From Dryocola sp051307055 (lineage in GTDB: Bacteria > Pseudomonadota > Gammaproteobacteria > Enterobacterales > Enterobacteriaceae), in assembly GCF_051307055.1 (NCBI RefSeq), contig NZ_CP149994.1, positions 806,001-870,000 of the forward strand: a stretch of DNA of 64,000 bases, given 5' to 3'. Position 1 is the first letter of the stretch; every line of letters begins with the position of its first letter. The translations under genes and the position numbers were made by a program. Under the pieces are notes generated by a model. The model saw only the letters and a program-made list of their open reading frames with translations. It had not been told where the DNA came from and ran no database searches. Positions 6,879-16,828 of the stretch are shown here, in pieces.

Positions 6879-9323
6879 TTATGCGGCTTCAATTTTGCGG
6901 TGTTTTTCCGGCAGCTTTACCGGCTGAGTTGCCAGCGCCTCCGGTTCAAACTCATCAACGTTGATACTACGCAGGCGGCTGGTTTCGGCTTTGGTGAGAA
7001 TCGCTGCTTCTTCCGCATTGATTTTCCCTTCCGCCAGCCACTGTTTCGCCTGTTCATCCAGGCGTGTGAACGGCAGGTTGTGACCAATCGCTTTGCAGAC
7101 GCGCAGATGAATTGGCTCGGCGGCCATCACATCCAGCAGCGCCTGCTCCAGCAGACCCGCCGGGTTAAACTCGCTCGGCGCAAGGTACTGACCGCGGCCA
7201 ATACGCGAACGCGTTGCCGACGGCACCTGCATGATTTTCGCCAGCTGATGATCCAGCTTGTCAGAAGGCGCGTCGTAGCGGCGGCCAAGCGGGAAAATTG
7301 CCAGGCGCAACGCGCCTGCTACAAAGCCATTCGGGAAGTTACGCAGCAGATCGTCAATCGCCTGCTCCGCCTGGTAGAGCGCATCCTGCACGCCCCAGTG
7401 CACCAGCGGCAGATCCGCCTCGTTACGCCCTTCATCTTCGTAGCGTTTGAGCACCGCGGAGGCGAGATAAAGCTGGCTGAGCACATCGCCAAGACGAGCA
7501 GAGATACGCTCGCGACGTTTCAGGCTGCCGCCCAGCACCGCCATGGAAACATCGGACAGCAGCGCCAGGTTTGCGCTCAGTCGATTCAGGTGCTGATAGT
7601 AACGTCTGGTCGCATCGCGGGTTGGCGTGGCGCTGGTTAAGCCGTTGGTCAGGCCCAGCCACAGGCTGCGCATTTTGTTGCTGCCGACGTGCCCGATATG
7701 TTTGAACAGCAGCTTATCGAAAGCGTTCAGATCGTTATTTTGCGATGCCGCCATCTCTTCCAGAACATAAGGGTGACAGCGAATCGCCCCCTGGCCGAAG
7801 ATGATCATGCTGCGGGTCAGGATGTTCGCCCCTTCAACCGTGATAGCGATAGGCGCACCCTGATAGGCGCGAGCCACAAAGTTAGACTCGCCAAGCATAA
7901 TGCCTTTACCGCCGACGATGTCCATGGCGTCCAGGATGGCGTGCTGGCCGCGGTGGGTACAGTGATATTTCACAATCGCTGACAGCACCGCCGGCTTTTC
8001 GCCGAGCACTATGCCGTAAGTAATCAGTGAAGCAGCGGCATCCATCACATAAGCATTACCCGCAATGCGTGCCAGCGGCTCTTCAATCCCTTCCATCTTA
8101 CCAATAGAGATACGGAACTGGCGGCGAATATGGGCATACGCGCCGGTTGCCATCGCAATAGATTTCAGGCTGCCCGTTGAGTTAGAGGGCAGGGTAATAC
8201 CGCGTCCAACGGAGAGGCACTCCACCAGCATGCGCCAGCCCTGTCCGGCCATTTTCGGGCCGCCGATAATGTAATCGATCGGCACGAAAATATCTTTCCC
8301 GCGCGTCGGGCCGTTCTGGAACGGCACGTTCAGCGGGAAGTGGCGCTTACCGATTTCGACGCCCGGCGTGTGGGTTGGGATTAATGCACAGGTAATACCG
8401 AGATCTTCTTCATCGCCCAGCAGACGATCCGGATCGGAGAGTTTGAACGCAAGGCCGAGGACGGTGGCGACAGGCGCAAGCGTAATATAGCGCTTGTTCC
8501 AGGTCAGACGCATGCCCAGAACCTGCTGGCCCTGCCACTCGCCCATGCAGACCACGCCGACATCGGGAATTGCGCCCGCATCGGAGCCTGCTTCCGGGCT
8601 GGTCAGCGCGAAGCAAGGAATTTCCTGCCCACGGGCCAGACGCGGCAAATAGTGATCTTTTTGCTCGTCGGTGCCGTAATGCTGGAGCAGCTCGCCCGGA
8701 CCTAACGAGTTAGGTACGCCGACGGTGATCGCCAGAATGCCGGAAACGCCGGAGAGTTTTTGCAGCACGCGGGCCTGAGCGTAAGCCGAGAATTCCAGCC
8801 CGCCGTACTCTTTCTTAATGATCATCGCAAAGAAGCGATGCTCTTTCAGATAAGCCCACAGCTCCGGCGGCAGATCGGCCAGCTCATGGGTTATCTGGTA
8901 ATCATTCGCCATGCGGCAGGCTTCTTCAACCGGGCCGTCAATAAAAGCCTGTTCTTCAGCGCTCAGCTTAGGCTGCGGATAATTATGCAGTTTTTCCCAG
9001 TCAGGCTTTCCGCGGAACAGATCGCCTTCCCACCAGGTAGTGCCTGCGTCAATCGCCTCTTTTTCAGTACGCGACATCGGCGGCATGACTTTACGAAAGC
9101 TTTTGAATACCGGTGCGGAAATCAGCGATTTACGCATCGGCGGGAAGACAAACGGCACCAGAATAATGGCGAGCGGGACAAGAATCCACACGGACCAGAT
9201 ACCGGCAAAACCTAAAGCAGCCGTCCACGCCAGGAGGATCGCGCTGCTGAGCAGCAGATTCACCTGATGATAAAACAGCACGCCGAGCAGAATAACGGTT
9301 GCAACAACACTCAAAATCAACAT
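6879..9323 (-). CDS. fadE: Acyl-CoA dehydrogenase FadE
   Basis: 814 residues, exactly the E. coli length when started at MLILSVVATV (9323). It catalyses the first step of beta-oxidation, FAD-dependent oxidation of acyl-CoA to trans-2-enoyl-CoA. The N-terminus has two hydrophobic segments, as in other FadE proteins. The acyl-CoA dehydrogenase core includes CFALTSPEAGSDAG and GxxVPNSLGPGELL, followed by the gammaproteobacterial C-terminal extension. A FadR-type operator lies just upstream (9345-9361), consistent with repression in the absence of fatty acids. Confidence 0.97.
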   Translation of the reverse strand: MLILSVVATVILLGVLFYHQVNLLLSSAILLAWTAALGFAGIWSVWILVPLAIILVPFVFPPMRKSLISAPVFKSFRKVMPPMSRTEKEAIDAGTTWWEGDLFRGKPDWEKLHNYPQPKLSAEEQAFIDGPVEEACRMANDYQITHELADLPPELWAYLKEHRFFAMIIKKEYGGLEFSAYAQARVLQKLSGVSGILAITVGVPNSLGPGELLQHYGTDEQKDHYLPRLARGQEIPCFALTSPEAGSDAGAIPDVGVVCMGEWQGQQVLGMRLTWNKRYITLAPVATVLGLAFKLSDPDRLLGDEEDLGITCALIPTHTPGVEIGKRHFPLNVPFQNGPTRGKDIFVPIDYIIGGPKMAGQGWRMLVECLSVGRGITLPSNSTGSLKSIAMATGAYAHIRRQFRISIGKMEGIEEPLARIAGNAYVMDAAASLITYGIVLGEKPAVLSAIVKYHCTHRGQHAILDAMDIVGGKGIMLGESNFVARAYQGAPIAITVEGANILTRSMIIFGQGAIRCHPYVLEEMAASQNNDLNAFDKLLFKHIGHVGSNKMRSLWLGLTNGLTSATPTRDATRRYYQHLNRLSANLALLSDVSMAVLGGSLKRRERISARLGDVLSQLYLASAVLKRYEDEGRNEADLPLVHWGVQDALYQAEQAIDDLLRNFPNGFVAGALRLAIFPLGRRYDAPSDKLDHQLAKIMQVPSATRSRIGRGQYLAPSEFNPAGLLEQALLDVMAAEPIHLRVCKAIGHNLPFTRLDEQAKQWLAEGKINAEEAAILTKAETSRLRSINVDEFEPEALATQPVKLPEKHRKIEAA

Positions 9324-9344
9324 AAAGAAAGCTCCCTTGCTTGT

Positions 9345-9361
9345 AGGAGGTCTGACCACTT
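9345..9361 (-). promoter_or_regulatory. FadR operator upstream of fadE
   Basis: Read on the minus strand this is AAGTGGTCAGACCTCCT. The TGGTCAGACC core matches the FadR consensus core TGGTCnGACC. It sits 22-38 bp before the fadE start codon, where FadR would block the promoter unless acyl-CoA is bound. Confidence 0.7.
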
Positions 9362-9538
9362 GTGATGTATTGGTTGTAGTGTATGCGTACTTTTTTAGCA
9401 ATGTGTTTACAAAATAATTACAACCTTGCTCACATTGTTGCCGCACGGATCCCTAAAAGCATCCGGTGATGGCGCTTCTCGCGCTATCCGGTAAACTGCT
9501 GGAGTTTACTTAACCAATAAATACTGAAGGACATCCTC

Positions 9539-10120
9539 ATGTACCAAGATCTTATTCGTAATGAATTAAATGAAGCCGCCGAAACGCTGTCTAACTTCCT
9601 GAAAGATGACGCAAATATCCACGCGATTCAGCGCGCGGCCGTGCTGCTGGCGGACAGCTTTAAAGCGGGCGGCAAGGTGCTTTCCTGCGGCAACGGCGGC
9701 TCCCACTGCGACGCAATGCACTTTGCGGAAGAGCTGACGGGCCGCTATCGCGAAAACCGTCCGGGCTATCCGGCCATTGCGATTTCAGACGTCAGCCACA
9801 TCTCCTGCGTTAGCAACGACTTCGGCTACGACTACATCTTCTCGCGCTATATCGAAGCGGTAGGGCGTGAGGGCGACGTACTGCTGGGGATCTCCACCTC
9901 CGGTAATTCCGGCAACGTGATCAAAGCTATCGAGGCTGCCCGGGCTAAGGGCATGAAAGTTATTACCCTGACGGGCAAAGACGGTGGCAAAATGGCGGGT
10001 ACGGCGGATGTCGAAATTCGCGTGCCGCACTTCGGCTATGCCGATCGCATTCAGGAAATCCACATCAAAGTGATTCATATCCTGATTCAGCTGATCGAAA
10101 AAGAGATGGTTAAGGCTTAG
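9539..10120 (+). CDS. lpcA: Phosphoheptose isomerase
   Basis: 193 residues (also named gmhA). It isomerises sedoheptulose-7-phosphate to D-glycero-manno-heptose-7-phosphate, the first step of ADP-heptose synthesis for the LPS inner core. It is a SIS-domain protein with the CGNGGSHCDAMHFAEEL block and the sugar-phosphate Ser/Thr loop ISTSGNSGN. A good SD (GAAGGA) precedes the ATG. It diverges from fadE. Confidence 0.97.
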   Translation: MYQDLIRNELNEAAETLSNFLKDDANIHAIQRAAVLLADSFKAGGKVLSCGNGGSHCDAMHFAEELTGRYRENRPGYPAIAISDVSHISCVSNDFGYDYIFSRYIEAVGREGDVLLGISTSGNSGNVIKAIEAARAKGMKVITLTGKDGGKMAGTADVEIRVPHFGYADRIQEIHIKVIHILIQLIEKEMVKA

Positions 10121-10129
10121 CGTTAATTA

Positions 10130-10231
10130 CCTCTTTTCGCCGCAGGGCGGATAAGCCTGCGCCACCAGCCGCTGAATATAAACAAGCGGCGGTTGGCGCG
10201 TCGTCTATCCGCCCGATAAAGCGAAAAGAGG
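10130..10231. repeat. REP/BIME-like 102-bp palindromic element between lpcA and yafJ
   Basis: The outermost arms CCTCTTTTCGC / GCGAAAAGAGG are perfect complements, and GGGCGGATA / TATCCGCCC pair further in. The centre holds a second GC-rich inverted repeat. This is the architecture of enterobacterial extragenic palindromes and would fold into one long stem in RNA. Confidence 0.75.
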
Positions 10232-10257
10232 CCAGGCGAAAGTAGTGGGAGAGAATT

Positions 10258-11025
10258 ATGTGCGAACTGCTAGGGATGAGCGCCAACGTACCAACGGACA
10301 TCTGCTTTAGTTTTACCGGTCTGGTGCAGCGTGGCGGCGGAACAGGGCCCCATAAAGATGGCTGGGGCATCACCTTCTATGAAGGCAAGGGCTGTCGCAC
10401 CTTCAAAGATCCCCAGCCGAGCTTTAACTCTCCAATTGCCAGACTGGTGCAGGATTATCCGATTAAATCCTGCTCGGTCGTTGCGCATATTCGCCAGGCT
10501 AACCGCGGCAAAGTCGCGCTGGAAAACACCCATCCCTTTACCCGCGAGCTATGGGGCCGTAACTGGACCTATGCCCACAACGGACAGCTAAAAGGCCATC
10601 GCCAGCTTGATAGCGGGCCGTTTCGTCCGGTTGGCGAAACCGACAGCGAACAGGCGTTTTGCTGGCTGCTGCACAAGCTGACGCAGCGCTATCCGCGTAC
10701 GCCCGGCAATATGCAGGCGGTTTTCCGCTACATTACCGAGCTTGCGGCCCAGCTGCGCGAAAAAGGCGTCTTTAATATGCTGCTGTCGGATGGGCGCTAC
10801 GTGATGGCGTTTTGTTCCACCAATCTTTACTGGATAACCCGTCGGGCTCCGTTTGGCGTGGCAAAACTGTTAGACAGGGATGTGGAAATCGACTTTCAGA
10901 AAGAGACCACACCGAACGATGTGGTCACTGTCATTGCTACTCAGCCGCTGACCGGCAACGAAACCTGGCACAGAATTGCGCCAGGAGAGTCGGTGCTATT
11001 TTGCCTGGGAGAGCGTGTAGTTTGA
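10258..11025 (+). CDS. yafJ: YafJ, class II glutamine amidotransferase domain protein
   Basis: 255 residues. It begins MCELLGM, so Met removal exposes the Cys2 nucleophile of N-terminal-nucleophile glutamine amidotransferases. RGGGTGPHKDGWG and HIRQANRGKV...NTHPF are typical of the GATase_6 family. No synthase domain is attached, so the amino acceptor is unknown. The SD GGGAGA is 6 nt before the ATG. Its 3' end overlaps the convergent yafK by 30 bp. Confidence 0.93.
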   Translation: MCELLGMSANVPTDICFSFTGLVQRGGGTGPHKDGWGITFYEGKGCRTFKDPQPSFNSPIARLVQDYPIKSCSVVAHIRQANRGKVALENTHPFTRELWGRNWTYAHNGQLKGHRQLDSGPFRPVGETDSEQAFCWLLHKLTQRYPRTPGNMQAVFRYITELAAQLREKGVFNMLLSDGRYVMAFCSTNLYWITRRAPFGVAKLLDRDVEIDFQKETTPNDVVTVIATQPLTGNETWHRIAPGESVLFCLGERVV

Positions 11026-11733
11026 GGCCAGCTGAGGTTGTACCGTCGGTACAACCGGCTTGCTAATCACATAGTTACCGCTGATAACAGACACGCCCGG
11101 CGGCTGATGATTCGCCATAAAGTAGTCATAACCCGGCTTTAGCTGTTTCCAGAAATTAATGTAATAAGAGTACTTGTGGCGCTGCATATTCGCGTCCGTC
11201 ATGCGGAACGGATAAATGCTCACCTGCACCTTCGGCTGGCCAAACACCAGCGCGCCGGTTACAAACTGGAAAATCTCATCGATGCTGCTGTCGGTCATGG
11301 CATAACAGCCAACGGAGACGCAGGCGCCGTGAATCATCAAATACTGACCCTGATAGCCATGAGAACGATCGAACTCGTTCGGGAAGCCAATATTGATAGC
11401 TTTATAGAAGCGGCTGTCAGGCTTTAGCTGCCTGCGCTCAACGCTGTAGAATCCTTCAGGACTTTTAAAATCGCCCTGGCGCTGTTTCGGGCCAAGGCCG
11501 CCGGAATAGTTACAGATGCGGTAGCTGTCAAGCAACTGATACTGTTCGCCCATTTTGACGTACAGCTCAAGGGTGCGCTCTTCTTTAAAAATCTGAATAT
11601 AAACGGGAGAGCCCATTAACTGCTGTTTAAATTCTTTGCTGACAGGCGCGGCCGAAACGTTGCTATTGAGCAAGCTGGCAAACGACATGAACGGCATCGT
11701 GAGCATCGCAATAATGAGTGCGATTTTAGACAT
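10996..11733 (-). CDS. yafK: YafK/DpaA, L,D-transpeptidase-fold murein amidase
   Basis: 245 residues with an N-terminal signal peptide (MSKIALIIAMLTMPFMSFAS) and a YkuD domain. The catalytic signature is HGACVSVGCYAMTD (His, Ser-x-Gly-Cys). In E. coli this homologue (also called LdtF/DpaA) releases Braun lipoprotein from peptidoglycan rather than making cross-links; that function is transferred by homology. It is periplasmic. Confidence 0.93.
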   Translation of the reverse strand: MSKIALIIAMLTMPFMSFASLLNSNVSAAPVSKEFKQQLMGSPVYIQIFKEERTLELYVKMGEQYQLLDSYRICNYSGGLGPKQRQGDFKSPEGFYSVERRQLKPDSRFYKAINIGFPNEFDRSHGYQGQYLMIHGACVSVGCYAMTDSSIDEIFQFVTGALVFGQPKVQVSIYPFRMTDANMQRHKYSYYINFWKQLKPGYDYFMANHQPPGVSVISGNYVISKPVVPTVQPQLASNYTLSQAK

Positions 11734-12209
11734 ACTGCTTGATTCCTTGATAAACCTGTAACCAAATGCCAGGACGGCAAAGAGACCTGAAATCAGACTA
11801 ATCTGTATTCGGTGCGCTCACATTAGCATCATCAATAAATTTCGCAAGCGCAGACTGGAGCCTTTCCAGAAAATGGATATTAACTACTTCACTTATAAAG
11901 TGAAAGAGTTGCCGTTTTGCGTAATGGCTCGCATTGCGAAGGTTAACTTCGAGGATTTATCCCCTTACTGTGGCCAATAATGCTAAAATCCGCGCCGAAT
12001 GATGACCCGCGGATAAGAAAGGACGCTTTCCCTAAGTCGGTTTTACCTGGCTCTCCAGGCGACTTACCTCCCAGGTGTGACGAACGGATGCACAACCTCT
12101 CTTTCTTACCTGCCAGGCACATCGTTGCGGTTGGACATTGTCTCAGCCCGTTCGTTGTCGGCTACGTTTTTGTCGGTTTTTATTAGCCTATTTTATGCGT
12201 GATAACCTT
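11734..12209. other. 476-bp non-coding interval upstream of nqrA
   Basis: I see no supported gene. It contains the yafK promoter side, a perfect inverted repeat TTCACTT-ATA-AAGTGAA (11888-11904) and a smaller one CGAAG/CTTCG (11937-11951). These are possible operator sites for the nqr operon. No SD-like sequence precedes the nqrA ATG, which hints at a long structured leader. Confidence 0.5.
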
Positions 12210-13553
12210 ATGATAAAAATCAGAAAAGGTCTTGATTTGCCTATTGCCGGCCTGCCCGAGCAGCAAATCTATGATGGCCCAGCAATACCCCAGGTAGCGC
12301 TGCTTGGAGAGGAATACGTGGGCATGCGTCCTTCTATGTTGGTAAAAGAGGGCGATAACGTACTGAAAGGGCAGCCCCTTTTTGAAGATAAAAGAAACCC
12401 GGGAGTGGTATTTACCGCGCCGGCCAGCGGCACCGTTAGCGCCATCAATCGCGGTGAGCGCCGGGTGCTGCAATCCGTCGTTATCGACGTTCAGGGAGAC
12501 GAGGCGGTTGTTTTTGAACGTCATGCTCCGGAATCCTTAGCCGCTCTGCCGCGTGAAGTTGTCCAGGCGCAGCTCCTGTCGTCAGGTCTCTGGACCGCGT
12601 TGCGTACGCGTCCGTTCAGTAAAGCGCCGCAGCCGGGCACTATCCCTGCCGCTATTTTTGTCACCGCGATGGACACCAATCCCCTGGCGGCAGACCCGCA
12701 GCCGATAATCCTCGCGCATCGCCAGATGTTCGATGCAGGCTTAACGCTGCTGTCACGCCTTACGGACGGCAAAATCCATGTTTGCCAGGCCAACGGCGGG
12801 AAGCTGGGCGGCCACCCGGTTGGGCAAATTACTTTTAATGAGTTCGCCGGGCCGCATCCTGCGGGGTTGGCAGGTACTCACATTCATTTCATTGAGCCGG
12901 TTAACCTGCAAAAACAGGTATGGCATCTCAACTATCAGGATGTCATTGCTATCGGTAAATTATTTATCGAAGGCGAACTGTGGAGCGAGCGGGTGATTTC
13001 GCTGGCCGGTCCACAGGTTAAAAATCCCCGTTTGATTCGCACCCGTCTGGGCGCCTCTGTCGATGTGCTGACGCAGGGGGAATTACTGGAGGGTGAAAAC
13101 CGTATCGTTTCCGGCTCTGTGCTAAGTGGCGTGCAGGCTTCGGGCCCGCGAGCCTGGCTTGGGCGTTTCCATTTACAGGTCACCGCGCTGAAAGAAGGGC
13201 GTGAGAAAGAGCTGTTTGGCTGGGTCATGCCGGGCGCCGATAAATTCTCCATTACGCGCACTACGCTCGGCCACTTCTTAAAACGCAAACTGTTTAACTT
13301 CTCAACCGACACCAACGGCGGCGAGCGATCGATGGTGCCAATCGGCAACTATGAGCGCGTGATGCCGCTGGATATTCTGCCTACCATGCTGCTGCGAGAT
13401 TTGCTGGCGGGCGATACCGACAGCGCGCAGGCGCTGGGCTGTCTGGAACTGGACGAAGAAGATCTGGCGCTTTGTACCTATGTTTGCCCGGGGAAATATG
13501 AGTATGGCCCGGTGCTACGCGAGGTGTTAACCCGCATCGAGCAGGAAGGATAA
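12210..13553 (+). CDS. nqrA: Na+-translocating NADH:quinone reductase subunit A
   Basis: 447 residues from ATG 12210 (MIKIRKGLDLPIAG, matching the Vibrio NqrA N-terminus); ATG 12195 is an alternative. It is the large hydrophilic cytoplasmic subunit of the six-subunit Na+ pump. It carries the family blocks VALLGEEYVGMRP, DKKNPGV-like FEDKRNPGVVFTAP, and a C-terminal cysteine region (LALCTYVCPGKYEYG). It is the first gene of the operon; nqrB follows after 3 bp. Confidence 0.97.
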   Translation: MIKIRKGLDLPIAGLPEQQIYDGPAIPQVALLGEEYVGMRPSMLVKEGDNVLKGQPLFEDKRNPGVVFTAPASGTVSAINRGERRVLQSVVIDVQGDEAVVFERHAPESLAALPREVVQAQLLSSGLWTALRTRPFSKAPQPGTIPAAIFVTAMDTNPLAADPQPIILAHRQMFDAGLTLLSRLTDGKIHVCQANGGKLGGHPVGQITFNEFAGPHPAGLAGTHIHFIEPVNLQKQVWHLNYQDVIAIGKLFIEGELWSERVISLAGPQVKNPRLIRTRLGASVDVLTQGELLEGENRIVSGSVLSGVQASGPRAWLGRFHLQVTALKEGREKELFGWVMPGADKFSITRTTLGHFLKRKLFNFSTDTNGGERSMVPIGNYERVMPLDILPTMLLRDLLAGDTDSAQALGCLELDEEDLALCTYVCPGKYEYGPVLREVLTRIEQEG

Positions 13554-13556
13554 CCC

Positions 13557-14795
13557 ATGGGCCTGAAGCACTTATTTGAAAAAATAGAGCCGCACTTTAC
13601 TAAGGGCGGCAAATTAGAAAAGTATTACCCGCTGTATGAAGCCACCGTCACGGTGTTCTACACGCCGGGCCAGGTTACGCCGGGCGCGTCTCACGTGCGC
13701 GACGCCATTGACCTGAAACGCATGATGATCCTGGTATGGCTCGCCGTCTTCCCGGCCATGTTCTGGGGGATGTACAACGTCGGACTGCAAACCATTCCCG
13801 CGCTGCACAAGCTCTATGGGCCTGAACAGCTACCGCAGGTTATTGCGGCCAACTGGCACTATGCCGTTGCGCAATGGCTGGGCGTAAGCTTTACGCCGGA
13901 GGCGGGCTGGCTAAGCATGATGACGCTGGGAGCGGTGTTCTTCCTGCCCATCTACATCACCGTATTTTTGGTGGGTGGATTCTGGGAGGTGCTGTTTTCC
14001 ATCATCCGCAAACATGAAATCAACGAAGGCTTCTTTGTTACCTCCATCCTGTTTGCGCTGGTGGTACCGCCGACGATGCCGCTCTGGCAGGCCGCCTTGG
14101 GGATAAGCTTTGGCGTCGTCATCGCCAAAGAGATCTTTGGCGGAACGGGACGCAACTTCCTTAACCCGGCGCTTGCCGGACGTGCGTTTCTCTTCTTTGC
14201 GTATCCTGCACAAATCTCTGGCGACCTGGTCTGGACGGCGGCAGACGGCTTCTCCGGCGCAACGCCGCTCTCACAGTGGTCGCATGGCGGCGGTGAGGCC
14301 GTGGTTAACGTTGTCTCCGGCCAGCCGGTTACCTGGATGGACGCGTTCCTCGGTAATATTCCTGGTTCAATCGGTGAGGTTTCCACGCTGATGATCCTGA
14401 TTGGCGGCGCCATCATCCTCTTTGGGCGCGTGGCTTCCTGGCGCATCGTCGCCGGCGTGATGATCGGCACGATCGCCACCGCAACCCTGTTTAACTTTAT
14501 CGGTTCAGAGACCAACCCGCTGTTCGCCATGCCGTGGTACTGGCATCTGGTGCTGGGCGGCTTTGCGTTCGGCATGATGTTTATGGCCACCGATCCGGTT
14601 TCCGCCTCCTTCACTAATAAAGGCAAGTGGTGGTACGGCGCGCTTATCGGCGTGATGTGCGTGCTGATTCGGGTGGCTAACCCGGCCTATCCGGAAGGGA
14701 TGATGCTGGCGATTCTGTTCGCCAACCTCTTTGCGCCGCTGTTCGATTATGTGGTGGTGCAGGCCAATATCAAGCGGAGGAAATCGCGTGGCTGA
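13557..14795 (+). CDS. nqrB: Na+-NQR subunit B
   Basis: 412 residues with about ten membrane spans. Thr236 in the SGAT motif is the covalent FMN attachment residue, exactly as in Vibrio NqrB. The N-terminal amphipathic region precedes the first span. The gene ends 8 bp inside nqrC, which suggests translational coupling. It forms the Na+ path with NqrD and NqrE. Confidence 0.98.
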   Translation: MGLKHLFEKIEPHFTKGGKLEKYYPLYEATVTVFYTPGQVTPGASHVRDAIDLKRMMILVWLAVFPAMFWGMYNVGLQTIPALHKLYGPEQLPQVIAANWHYAVAQWLGVSFTPEAGWLSMMTLGAVFFLPIYITVFLVGGFWEVLFSIIRKHEINEGFFVTSILFALVVPPTMPLWQAALGISFGVVIAKEIFGGTGRNFLNPALAGRAFLFFAYPAQISGDLVWTAADGFSGATPLSQWSHGGGEAVVNVVSGQPVTWMDAFLGNIPGSIGEVSTLMILIGGAIILFGRVASWRIVAGVMIGTIATATLFNFIGSETNPLFAMPWYWHLVLGGFAFGMMFMATDPVSASFTNKGKWWYGALIGVMCVLIRVANPAYPEGMMLAILFANLFAPLFDYVVVQANIKRRKSRG

Positions 14796-15582
14796 CGTAA
14801 AAAGTAACGATGGCATCGGCAGAACGCTGCTGGTGGTGCTGGTGCTTTGCCTGGTGTGCTCCATCGTCGTGGCGGGTTCCGCCGTGGGCCTGAAGTCGCG
14901 CCAGCAGGAGCAAAAAGCGCTCGATAAACAGCGCAACATTCTGGACGTTGCAGGCCTTGCAGCGCCTGAGATGAGCGGTGAAGAGGTAAAATCAATCTTC
15001 GAATCGCGCATCACCCCGCGCCTGTTGAATTTAAAAACGGGTGAAATGCTCAATAAAGATCCGGCCGAATTTGACCATGCCGCCGCGCTGCGCGATCCGG
15101 CGCAAAGCGTCGCTCTTTCGCCCGGCGAAGACCGGGCCGGCATTAAACGCCGCACCAACATCGTAGAAATCTATCTGGTACGCGATGAGCAAAACAAAGT
15201 GCAGGAAATCGTTTTGCCGGTTTACGGCAACGGCCTGTGGTCGATGATGTATGCCTTTGTTGCGCTGCAAACCGACGGGCGCACCGTAAAAGGCATCACC
15301 TATTATGACCAGGGCGAAACCCCGGGGCTGGGCGGTGAGATCGAAAACCCGAACTGGCGGGCGCAATGGATTGGTAAGAAATTACTTGATGAGAACGGTC
15401 AGCCCGCGCTGCGTGTCGTCAAAGGCGGCGCGCGTTCGGGCGATCCGTATGGCGTGGATGGCCTGTCGGGCGCGACGCTGACCTCAAACGGTGTACAACA
15501 TACTTTCGATTTCTGGATGGGCGAGCTGGGATTTGGCCCGTTCCTGAAACAGGTTAGTGAAGGAGCGCTTAACAATGGCTGA
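14788..15582 (+). CDS. nqrC: Na+-NQR subunit C
   Basis: 264 residues from a GTG start at 14788, chosen because GGAGGA lies 5-6 nt upstream and the N-terminus then aligns with the family (VADVKSNDGIGRTL). One N-terminal membrane anchor (residues ~12-33) precedes a periplasmic FMN-binding domain. The second covalent FMN site is the Thr of SGAT (residue ~230). Attachment requires ApbE, which is not encoded in this window. Confidence 0.97.
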   Translation: MADVKSNDGIGRTLLVVLVLCLVCSIVVAGSAVGLKSRQQEQKALDKQRNILDVAGLAAPEMSGEEVKSIFESRITPRLLNLKTGEMLNKDPAEFDHAAALRDPAQSVALSPGEDRAGIKRRTNIVEIYLVRDEQNKVQEIVLPVYGNGLWSMMYAFVALQTDGRTVKGITYYDQGETPGLGGEIENPNWRAQWIGKKLLDENGQPALRVVKGGARSGDPYGVDGLSGATLTSNGVQHTFDFWMGELGFGPFLKQVSEGALNNG

Positions 15583-16213
15583 TATGTCAGGCATGAAAGA
15601 AGTTAAGCGGGTACTGGTTAGCCCGCTGATAGATAACAACCCCATCGCGCTGCAAATCCTTGGGGTGTGTTCTGCGCTGGCGGTGACCACCAAGCTGGAA
15701 ACGGCATTCGTGATGACGATTGCCGTGACCCTGGTCACGGCGTTTTCCAGCATGTTTATCTCGATGATCCGCAACTACATCCCCAACAGCGTGCGCATCA
15801 TTGTGCAGATGGCGATCATCGCCTCGCTGGTGATCGTCGTCGATCAGATCCTGCGCGCTTATGCCTATGAGATCTCAAAGCAGCTCTCTGTGTTTGTCGG
15901 ATTGATCATCACTAACTGTATCGTGATGGGACGCGCCGAAGCTTACGCCATGAAAGCGCCGCCGCTGGCGAGCTTTATGGATGGTATCGGCAACGGTCTG
16001 GGCTATGGCGTTATCCTGCTGCTGGTCGGTTTCACCCGTGAGCTTATCGGCAGCGGTAAACTGTTTGGCGTTACCGTGCTGGAAACGGTGCAAAACGGCG
16101 GCTGGTATCAGCCAAACGGCCTGTTCCTGCTGGCGCCAAGCGCGTTCTTTATTATCGGATTGTTGATCTGGGCGCTGCGCACGTGGAAGCCGGCTCAACA
16201 GGAAAAGGATTAA
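15575..16213 (+). CDS. nqrD: Na+-NQR subunit D
   Basis: 212-residue integral membrane subunit, about six spans, starting at ATG 15575 inside the end of nqrC. The SD is GAAGGAGCG. It is homologous to RnfE/NqrD. NqrD and NqrE form an inverted pair with iron ligands between them; the Cys of LGVCSALAV and of ITNCIVMGRAEA are the conserved ones. Confidence 0.97.
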   Translation: MADMSGMKEVKRVLVSPLIDNNPIALQILGVCSALAVTTKLETAFVMTIAVTLVTAFSSMFISMIRNYIPNSVRIIVQMAIIASLVIVVDQILRAYAYEISKQLSVFVGLIITNCIVMGRAEAYAMKAPPLASFMDGIGNGLGYGVILLLVGFTRELIGSGKLFGVTVLETVQNGGWYQPNGLFLLAPSAFFIIGLLIWALRTWKPAQQEKD

Positions 16214-16219
16214 CAGACG

Positions 16220-16816
<597 letters not shown>

Positions 16817-16828
16817 GGGCGGAAAGTT

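Noticed and set aside
6900..7640. 246-residue frame antisense to fadE
   Set aside because: Shadow of fadE; no SD and atypical composition.
14505..15161. 218-residue frame antisense to nqrB/nqrC
   Set aside because: Shadow of two intact overlapping operon genes.
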